From contig PANG01000004.1 of NCBI GenBank assembly GCA_002708345.1, forward strand, positions 1 to 6,129: 6,129 bases of DNA, written 5' to 3'. Made by a program: the position numbers and the translations under genes. Shown here piece after piece: positions 1 through 5,135 of the stretch (its first letter is position 1; each line of letters begins with the position of its first letter). The notes beneath the pieces are model-generated. The model was given only the letters and a program-made list of their open reading frames with translations, did no database searches and was not told the origin of the DNA. The stretch comes from Planctomycetaceae bacterium (GTDB lineage: Bacteria > Planctomycetota > Planctomycetia > Pirellulales > Pirellulaceae).

Positions 1-234
1 ATAGCCACGGCGGGTCCGGAAGCAGAGAGCAGCCACGCGGAGATTCAGGTCGTCAAGCAGACGACGAAGGTGGCGAATCCCGGTCTGTGAGAGCCGGCCC
101 GGGAAGATCTCCCCCCTGGCATCCAGTTGCACTGCCTCCGCTCCCAGCTCCGAGGCAATCTCAAGTGACTTACGTAACGGCTGGTGGAGACTGGAGAGAT
201 CCACCGCGATTCTTACCTGCAACATCAACCGCAT
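1..234 (-). CDS. Sugar phosphate isomerase/epimerase-like protein (xylose-isomerase-type TIM barrel), N-terminal part, cut by window edge
   Basis: Read leftward, this frame gives 78 residues and stays open to base 1, so only the N-terminus is present. After a short lead it reads QVRIAVDLSSL, then a helix rich in Ala/Glu/Leu, then AVQLDARGEI, and near residues 52-77 an Arg/Leu-rich helix followed by a hydrophobic strand ending CFRTRRGY. This strand-helix-strand start, with an acidic residue after strand two, is what AP-endonuclease-2/xylose-isomerase-like barrels show, and it resembles planctomycetal proteins annotated as sugar phosphate isomerase/epimerase. Metal ligands and catalytic residues would lie beyond the window, so substrate cannot be inferred. 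The start is uncertain: in-frame ATGs lie at 270, 264, 234 and 225 (minus strand, first base) and none has a clear Shine-Dalgarno. The homology-like part begins just after the 225 ATG. The gene is divergent from the Nif3-family gene and may share its intergenic control region. Confidence 0.75.
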   Translation of the reverse strand, partial: MRLMLQVRIAVDLSSLHQPLRKSLEIASELGAEAVQLDARGEIFPGRLSQTGIRHLRRLLDDLNLRVAALCFRTRRGY

Positions 235-311
235 CCCAGGAAGGCCACTCGAAATTCCAGCCATCACCATGTCAGGAAGCGGACAGCCGTGCAAGGAGGG
301 TGAACAGCAGG

Positions 312-317
312 TATGAT
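312..317 (+). promoter_or_regulatory. Possible -10 box (TATGAT) upstream of the Nif3-family gene
   Basis: TATGAT matches five of six bases of the sigma70 -10 consensus and would place the transcript start near 324, about 38 nt before the start codon. The -35 position at 17-nt spacing (GTGCAA, 289-294) matches only three of six, and there is no TG extension, so this is a weak call based on the -10 alone. Confidence 0.25.
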
Positions 318-332
318 GCCCCCCGGACAACA

Positions 333-340
333 CCCCCCCC
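333..340. repeat. Run of eight C in the divergent intergenic region
   Basis: Eight consecutive C bases, with a further six-C run at 319-324. The tract lies between the two divergent genes and 22 bases before the Nif3-family start codon. Runs of this length are prone to slippage and to sequencing error. Losing one C would join a small upstream frame starting at 313 to the Nif3 frame. Confidence 0.9.
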
Positions 341-349
341 GTCTCCAGT

Positions 350-353
350 GGAG
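350..353 (+). promoter_or_regulatory. Ribosome binding site of the Nif3-family gene
   Basis: GGAG lies 8 nt before the ATG at 362. It supports that start over the upstream ATGs at 313 and 316, which are in a different frame. Confidence 0.55.
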
Positions 354-361
354 AACTGCTG

Positions 362-1177
362 ATGGCATCCGTCGCTTCTGTTTGTGAAGTGCTCCAGCAA
401 TCTGCCCCCCACCAGCTGGCAGAAGAATGGGACAATGTTGGCTTGCTGGTAGGCGAGTCCTCTCGCCAGGTCAAACGCTTGATGACCTGCCTGACGATCA
501 CGCCGGCCAGTGCTGCGGAAGCGGTAGAGGAGGGAGTGCAGATGATTATCACTCACCATCCGCTGCCTTTCCAGGAGTTGCGACGGCTGACCACCGAATC
601 GACCCCTGGACGACTTCTACTGCAGTTGATCGAAGCAGGCGTGGCAATCTACAGTTCGCACACAGCCTTCGACTCCAGCGAGCGAGGCATCAACCAGCAA
701 CTTGCGGAGGGGATCGGGCTGATCCAAGTCAGGCCGCTGCTACCGGCTCCAGGGGGAAACGACCTGATCGGAACAGGTCGTGTTGGTGAGCTTGACCCTC
801 CTCTCTCGCTGGATCAGCTGGCAAGCCTGGTTTCCGATTTCCTGGATACCCCCCAGGTCCAGGTTGTCGGGAAAACCGACAGGCAGGTCCAGCGTGCGGC
901 AGTTGCATGTGGAAGTGGAGGTGGGTTACTGGAAGAAGCACGAAAGGCTGGCTGTGACCTGCTGGTAACCGGCGAGGCACGATTTCATGACTGCCTGGAG
1001 GCAGAAGCAGCCGGGCTCGCGATTATCCTGGCAGGTCACTTTGCCAGCGAGCGTTTCGCCCTCGAGCGGCTGGCACTCGAGATTGCCGAGAAACTACCCG
1101 GTGTGGAGACATTCGCCAGTCGCAGGGAATCGGACCCCCTCCGCTGGGTAACCAACTCTTCCGGGAATACAGGGTGA
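362..1177 (+). CDS. Nif3-like (DUF34/YbgI family) dinuclear metal centre protein
   Basis: The protein has 271 residues, the usual size for short bacterial Nif3-family members without the inserted PII-like domain. Family motifs are clear in order: EEWDNVGLLVG at 21-31, THHPLPF at 64-70, SSHTAFDSS at 98-106, a Gly-rich ACGSGGG at 182-188, GEARFHD at 204-210 and AGHFASER at 224-231. By analogy with E. coli YbgI, the two-metal site should use His65, His66, Asp104, His226 and Glu230, and all are present. Known members form toroidal hexamers with the metal sites inside. Their reaction is not settled; database labels such as GTP cyclohydrolase I type 2 homolog are not well supported. The protein is probably cytoplasmic: no signal peptide or membrane segment is seen. 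The ATG at 362 fits the usual family N-terminus and has GGAG 8 nt upstream. The next gene is 91 bp downstream, with its own possible promoter, so linkage to it is uncertain. Confidence 0.95.
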   Translation: MASVASVCEVLQQSAPHQLAEEWDNVGLLVGESSRQVKRLMTCLTITPASAAEAVEEGVQMIITHHPLPFQELRRLTTESTPGRLLLQLIEAGVAIYSSHTAFDSSERGINQQLAEGIGLIQVRPLLPAPGGNDLIGTGRVGELDPPLSLDQLASLVSDFLDTPQVQVVGKTDRQVQRAAVACGSGGGLLEEARKAGCDLLVTGEARFHDCLEAEAAGLAIILAGHFASERFALERLALEIAEKLPGVETFASRRESDPLRWVTNSSGNTG

Positions 1178-1204
1178 ACCTGCTGTGAGCTCGGATCAGG
1201 TGCG

Positions 1205-1233
1205 TTGCCGATGACTGCCTGCAGCCATAAAAT
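1205..1233 (+). promoter_or_regulatory. Candidate sigma70-type promoter for the four-gene run
   Basis: TTGCCG (1205-1210, four of six to the -35 consensus) and TAAAAT (1228-1233, five of six to the -10 consensus) are separated by exactly 17 nt. The start of transcription would fall near 1240, giving a leader of roughly 30 nt before the ATG at 1269. It lies in the longest gap between plus-strand genes in the window, where a promoter for the following genes would be expected. This is a consensus match by eye; planctomycete promoters are poorly characterised. Confidence 0.4.
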
Positions 1234-1268
1234 ACCAGCTGGATTCTCTCCCCCGGATTTCGCCCACC

Positions 1269-2018
1269 ATGCCCGACCATTTTCTCACCGCTCTTCCCGT
1301 CTACAACGAGATCGAGTACGTCGATGAAGTGCTGGATGCCGTGAGCCAGTACAGCGACAGGATCCTGGTGATCGATGACGGTTCCACGGACGGGACAAGA
1401 GAGCGAGTCAATCAGCACGAAAACGTGCAGGTGGTTCGTCATGAACAAAACTGTGGTTACGGTGCTGCCCTGAAAACCGCCTTTCAGTACGCGATTGAAC
1501 ATGGCTATGAAGTGCTGGTCACCATCGACTGTGATGGTCAACACGAACCGCTGCGCATTCCACAATTTGTTGCTGCCTGCCAGTCAGCGGATATTGTCTC
1601 GGGAAGCCGGTATCTCCAAAAATTCGAGGGGGATACCGAGCCTCCTTTTGAGCGGATGCAGGTCAACAAGCAGGTACTGGCCGAATTAAACCGGCGGTTG
1701 AAGCTGGATCTGACTGACGCTTTCTGTGGCTTCAAGGCATACCGTGTTGATGCGATCAAGAAAATAGAAGTCAACGAGGATGGTTACGCGATGCCACTGG
1801 AGTTGTGGGTGCAGGCGGTTCACCATGGTCTGCGGATCAAGGAGCTACCAATCCCACTGATCTACCTGGACGAATCTCGCAGTTTTGGTGGGGTTCTGGA
1901 AGAAGCGGCTGCACGCCTGCAATACTATCACCTGGTCCTTGATCGAAGCATCCTGGCGACAAGGAAAGGGGCCGAGGACATCCTGACTGGGGCAACCTGT
2001 TATCAGGAACCGGAATAG
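1269..2018 (+). CDS. GT2 family glycosyltransferase, DPM1/polyprenyl-phosphate sugar synthase-like
   Basis: This is a soluble 249-residue single-domain GT-A enzyme. The N-terminal strand carries ALPVYNE (8-14). The nucleotide-binding motif VIDDGSTDGT is at 34-43, NCGYGAALKTAF at 61-72 is the Gly-rich helix typical of DPM1-like GT2 proteins, and the metal-binding DxD is DCD at 87-89 followed by GQH. SGSRY at 111-115 and DAFCGFKAYR at 150-159 match the later conserved blocks of the family. No transmembrane helices follow the catalytic domain, unlike GtrB/ArnC-type enzymes, so it resembles the short DPM1-like group. Members transfer a sugar from a nucleotide sugar to a polyprenyl phosphate at the inner face of the membrane; the sugar here cannot be read from sequence. 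The start at 1269 is firm because an in-frame stop lies at 1212 with no alternative start between. No good ribosome site is seen. It is followed after only 18 nt by the next gene, in the same frame. Confidence 0.93.
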   Translation: MPDHFLTALPVYNEIEYVDEVLDAVSQYSDRILVIDDGSTDGTRERVNQHENVQVVRHEQNCGYGAALKTAFQYAIEHGYEVLVTIDCDGQHEPLRIPQFVAACQSADIVSGSRYLQKFEGDTEPPFERMQVNKQVLAELNRRLKLDLTDAFCGFKAYRVDAIKKIEVNEDGYAMPLELWVQAVHHGLRIKELPIPLIYLDESRSFGGVLEEAAARLQYYHLVLDRSILATRKGAEDILTGATCYQEPE

Positions 2019-2036
2019 ACGGCACGAAACCAGATC

Positions 2037-3686
2037 ATGGGCGATGACGGGAATATCCAGGGGGCAGACATTCATGTTCCCGGTGAACATGGCGAGTTAC
2101 TGGTTCATCCGCCAGTCGAAGAGCTTGGAGGCCTGCTACAAGAGAACATTCGCCTGCAGGAGAACTGGCAAACTCCCTCTTTCGCCAGCCAGGATTTTCA
2201 GCAGATGGCCAGAGACGGTCGTTCTCAGCTGGTTGATGCAGCCTGGCAGTACAGCCGCCGTTACCGCGATCAGGACTCGCTTCCGGAAAACAACGGTGAG
2301 GCTCCTGTCATCCTCTCCGGGCATCAGCCTGGCCTGGTTCATCCAGGTGTCTGGTTCAAGAACTTCCTGCTCTGCCGCCTGGCGGAAGCCGAGGGAGCAA
2401 CCCCCATTAACCTCCTGATTGACAACGACATCCAGGGGAATGGGTCCATCCAGGTTCCTTCCGGTGACGCGGAATCCCCTCACCTGGCAACGGTCGCCAT
2501 CGATCACCTTGATGAACCAGTCCCTTACGAGGAATGGTCCGTGGTGGACCGGGAGATGCTTCTCTCCTTCCCGGCTCGGGTCGCCGAGGCTGGTCAAAAC
2601 TGGCTCAGGCATCCCCTGCTGGATGATCTCTGGAAGCATGTTGTCGAAGGAATCGAGGAAACACAAAACATCGGACAACTCCTTGCCCGTGCACGACATC
2701 TGCTGGAATCCGACCTGGGACTCAAGACACTGGAGTTGCCATTTAGTGAAATTTGCCAGTTCCCAGTATTCCGATTGTTCAGCACCATGCTTATCCAGCA
2801 GGCCAGGCAATTCCGGGAAATCCACAACGACTCCCTTGCAGAATATCGAAAGGCCCGGCGAATTCGCAGCCGGTCTCATCCTTTTCCGGAGTTAAACGAG
2901 GATGGCGGCTGGCAGGAAATTCCATTCTGGATATGGACTTCAACCGCTCCCCGGCGGAGGCGAGCATACACGAAAGTCGAGAATGACCGGATCATGGTCA
3001 GTGACCTGGAAGGGACTCGTTTCTCTCTGCCGGAATTACCTGCCGGCCAGGAGCATGACATCCTGGCAGCCTTCGAACATGTCGAGCAACAAGGGATCCG
3101 CTTCAGGCCCCGGGCGGTGGTTACAACCATGTTCAGCCGGTTGGTACTGTCCAATATCTTCCTCCATGGCGTGGGAGGAGCCCGCTACGATCGGCTTACC
3201 GATGTCATCATCGAGAGGTTCTTCGGCATGCCAGCTCCAGGTTTCGTGGTCGCTTCTGCCACTTTTCTTCTACCACTCCAATTACCCCCGGTCAGCAAGG
3301 AGGAGGTTAGCCAGGTTCGCCAGCAATTGCGTGACAGCGAGTTTTCTCCTGATGTCTACCTGGCTTCACTGCTTGAAAAAAAACAGCTTTCCGAATTTTC
3401 AGATATCGAGCAGATCCGGTCGCTGGTAAAGGACAAGCAGCTCCATGTCCATCAGCAGGTGGACCCCCAGGATCGGCCAGCCTGGCACCAGGAACTTCAA
3501 CAGTTGAACGAGCAACTGGCTATCCATGCAGCTCCCTATTCTGAACAACTGCGCAAATTGCTTGCTCAGCGAGAGCGGCAACTGGACCAGAAAACCGCAT
3601 TCTGCTCCCGCGATTTCCCTTTCTGCCTTTTTCCTGCGGAAACTTTATTTCCTCAACTACTGGCATTTGTGGGAAAACCCCTTTAA
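2037..3686 (+). CDS. Conserved protein of unknown function, remotely BshC-like (bacillithiol cysteine-adding enzyme superfamily)
   Basis: A 549-residue soluble protein, about the length of BshC (near 540). I know no named function for it. Two segments resemble BshC in order: VILSGHQPGLVHPGVWFKN at 91-109 parallels the BshC block with GGQQAGL-TGPLYT, followed by a hydrophobic strand (TPINLLIDND, 122-131) where BshC has its W-x-x-x-E-DHD strand. The region 356-410 (RPRAVVTTMF, then GVGGARYD at 378-385, then GMPAP and ASATFLL) parallels the BshC block with VVTRP, a GPGE-Y segment and a Met-Pro. Residues 420-520 are highly polar and helical, possibly coiled coil as in BshC, and the end (FPFCLFPAETLFPQLLAF) recalls BshC's last helix. 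The acidic/His motif of BshC is not kept exactly, so the same chemistry cannot be assumed. An Arg-rich stretch is at 271-279 and PRRRR at 305-309. The start has no clear ribosome site. The N-terminal HVPGEHGELL looks genuine rather than translated leader. The fold assignment is inference, with the coding call much surer than the function. Confidence 0.88.
   Translation: MGDDGNIQGADIHVPGEHGELLVHPPVEELGGLLQENIRLQENWQTPSFASQDFQQMARDGRSQLVDAAWQYSRRYRDQDSLPENNGEAPVILSGHQPGLVHPGVWFKNFLLCRLAEAEGATPINLLIDNDIQGNGSIQVPSGDAESPHLATVAIDHLDEPVPYEEWSVVDREMLLSFPARVAEAGQNWLRHPLLDDLWKHVVEGIEETQNIGQLLARARHLLESDLGLKTLELPFSEICQFPVFRLFSTMLIQQARQFREIHNDSLAEYRKARRIRSRSHPFPELNEDGGWQEIPFWIWTSTAPRRRRAYTKVENDRIMVSDLEGTRFSLPELPAGQEHDILAAFEHVEQQGIRFRPRAVVTTMFSRLVLSNIFLHGVGGARYDRLTDVIIERFFGMPAPGFVVASATFLLPLQLPPVSKEEVSQVRQQLRDSEFSPDVYLASLLEKKQLSEFSDIEQIRSLVKDKQLHVHQQVDPQDRPAWHQELQQLNEQLAIHAAPYSEQLRKLLAQRERQLDQKTAFCSRDFPFCLFPAETLFPQLLAFVGKPL
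3376..3383 (+). repeat. Run of eight A inside the 549-residue gene
   Basis: Eight consecutive A bases encode the Glu447-Lys448-Lys449 stretch. The reading frame continues correctly on both sides. It is listed because such runs are places for polymerase or ribosome slippage and for sequencing error. Confidence 0.9.
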
Positions 3687-3731
3687 TCTATCTGGCAATG
3701 GAGTGAAGACGGATCGCAGCAGACAAAATAG

Positions 3732-3737
3732 AAGGGA
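3732..3737 (+). promoter_or_regulatory. Ribosome binding site of the Eis-like acetyltransferase gene
   Basis: AAGGGA lies 9 nt before the ATG at 3747 and favours that start over the in-frame ATGs at 3756 and 3855. The in-frame stop TAG at 3729-3731 lies just upstream, so the coding region cannot extend further left. Confidence 0.45.
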
Positions 3738-3744
3738 TTCTGTT

Positions 3745-3759
3745 CCATGGCATCCATGG
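3745..3759 (+). other. Perfect 6-bp hairpin over the start codon of the Eis-like gene
   Basis: CCATGG at 3745-3750 and again at 3754-3759, separated by CAT, can fold into a six-pair stem with a three-base loop. A T-G wobble (3744 with 3760) may add one pair. The ATG at 3747 and the alternative ATG at 3756 lie in opposite arms, so folding would hide both start codons while leaving the AAGGGA site open. Confidence 0.5.
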
Positions 3760-5135
3760 GTTCCCGTGTTGCAGGGACGGAGCAACGGAAGCCTCTCGTC
3801 CGGCAACTCACACAAAAAACCCCGCTAGAGATTAACTCACCTGTCGGCAAAATCATGCCGGCTTGTGCCGGGGATCATCCCGCCATTCATCATTTCCTGT
3901 CGAACGTCTTCAAGGCCCCTGTTGCGGCTGCTGACTTCAACAACCAGCTGGATAACCCGACATACGAACCCTCGAACCGCCTGCTGGTTCGGCATGGGTC
4001 AATCATCATTGCCCATTCCCGGGTTATCGATCGTGAGATTCAGTTTGGGGATCAGCAGCTCCCTGTTTCCTACCTCACCGAAATGGGAACGATCCCCGAA
4101 TTCCGTGGACACGGTGTAGGAACGGCACTTCTGGGGGCTGTCGAGCAGCAAATGCAGCTCAACGGTTCCACTGTCGGTGTTCTGCGAACCACGATTCCTC
4201 ATTTTTATGCCCACCTGGGCTGGTCACTCTGTACCACCCCGGTGAAATCAGTAGCCGGTGCGCACGAGATACTCTCCCACCTGATCGGGAAGCAACGGCA
4301 GCAGGAAGCAGAACGGGCAGTCAATCCGCTCAATGAACCATTGAAGCAACTTAATATCCGACTCTGGCGGCACGTGGAACAGGATGCCCTGATGCGGATC
4401 TACCAGCTGAATACAGGATCCTGCTATGGAGCCCACATACGGACAGAAGCGGCCTGGCGATGGCTCTTCAATCGCCGGGCTTTTGACCAGATCTACGTCG
4501 CCCTGGAGAGCAGCGAAAAAATTGCCCTGGGAGCGTCACTCCATTCGATTATTGGCTACGCGGTGGTCAAGAGCGGTCGTGTGGTCGAGCTGATGGTAGA
4601 CCAGGGAAGAACGGATGTACGGAATCAGCTCCTGCAGCGAATTTGTAGTGACGTCATTGAGCACCAGGACAAGCATGTAACGATCGATGCCCAGGCAGAT
4701 GACGTCCTGCACAAGATTGTTCTCCAGTCCGGGGGCGAACGAGTTTCGCTGGCCACACCGGGACTGGAGGTGACGATGGTAAAAGTATTCGATCCACTTG
4801 AATTCACTCGTCATATCCGAAGCAGCTTCCGGCAGCGCGTGAGAGATGCCAATCTCAGTTTCCCCTGTGAGCTGGGAATAAACCTTGGGACGGAACGGTT
4901 CCAGATTGTCTGTAACCAACGAAGCACCCGGTTGCTCCATGGCAAGCTTGGGCGAAGCTACCTGAGCTGTTCGGCCGGCGTTCTCTCTCAACTGCTGCTT
5001 GGCCAGTGCAATATCTCACAGGCAATCAAGCAGGAGCAGATCATTCCATCCACCCAAATTGCCTCGGAAACCGCACAGGCCCTCTTTCCCCGGATCCCGT
5101 TGTGGTTTCCGTCACTTGACGACTTGCCGGCATGA
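3747..5135 (+). CDS. Eis-like GNAT N-acetyltransferase (tandem GNAT plus SCP2-like domain)
   Basis: The 462 residues fit the three-part Eis architecture. The first GNAT domain, about 35-175, holds the acetyl-CoA pyrophosphate loop RGHGVG at 120-125 after the strand SYLTEMGTIPEF, and then IPHFYAHLGW at 150-159, where Tyr154 is a candidate for the general acid (Tyr126 in mycobacterial Eis). A second, degenerate GNAT domain spans about 203-345 and has no clear CoA loop. The C-terminal 346-462 is SCP2-like and ends in PLWFPSLDDLPA, a typical ending for the family, whose free C-terminus reaches into the active site. Eis proteins acetylate amines, including aminoglycosides and lysines; the substrate here is unknown. 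The first 35 residues are polar and outside the domain, so starts at 3756 or 3855 remain possible, though AAGGGA at 3732-3737 supports 3747. No signal peptide is seen. The gene overlaps the next by four bases (ATGA), implying translational coupling. Confidence 0.9.
   Translation: MASMGSRVAGTEQRKPLVRQLTQKTPLEINSPVGKIMPACAGDHPAIHHFLSNVFKAPVAAADFNNQLDNPTYEPSNRLLVRHGSIIIAHSRVIDREIQFGDQQLPVSYLTEMGTIPEFRGHGVGTALLGAVEQQMQLNGSTVGVLRTTIPHFYAHLGWSLCTTPVKSVAGAHEILSHLIGKQRQQEAERAVNPLNEPLKQLNIRLWRHVEQDALMRIYQLNTGSCYGAHIRTEAAWRWLFNRRAFDQIYVALESSEKIALGASLHSIIGYAVVKSGRVVELMVDQGRTDVRNQLLQRICSDVIEHQDKHVTIDAQADDVLHKIVLQSGGERVSLATPGLEVTMVKVFDPLEFTRHIRSSFRQRVRDANLSFPCELGINLGTERFQIVCNQRSTRLLHGKLGRSYLSCSAGVLSQLLLGQCNISQAIKQEQIIPSTQIASETAQALFPRIPLWFPSLDDLPA

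Noticed and set aside
87..362. A 91-codon plus-strand open frame over the left edge
   Set aside because: The opposite strand encodes a recognisable isomerase-like N-terminus over the same bases; this frame is Pro/Ser/Arg-rich without motifs and simply runs into the Nif3 start.
1178..1201. Inverted repeat ACCTG...CAGGT just after the Nif3-family stop as a terminator
   Set aside because: Only five pairs with a 14-nt loop and no T tract follows; too weak to call.
1023..1565. A 180-codon minus-strand open frame spanning the end of the Nif3-family gene and the start of the GT2 gene
   Set aside because: It overlaps two well-supported genes and the promoter-like gap, and its translation shows no recognisable domain.
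2136..2879. A 247-codon open frame on the minus strand opposite the 549-residue gene
   Set aside because: It lies wholly within a plus-strand gene that has recognisable motifs, its own product shows no motif I know, and long antisense frames are common in GC-rich coding DNA.
3687..3746. Promoter in the 60-nt gap before the Eis-like gene (CAAAAT at 3724-3729)
   Set aside because: Only four of six matches to a -10 box and no -35-like sequence at a suitable distance; co-transcription with the upstream gene is simpler.
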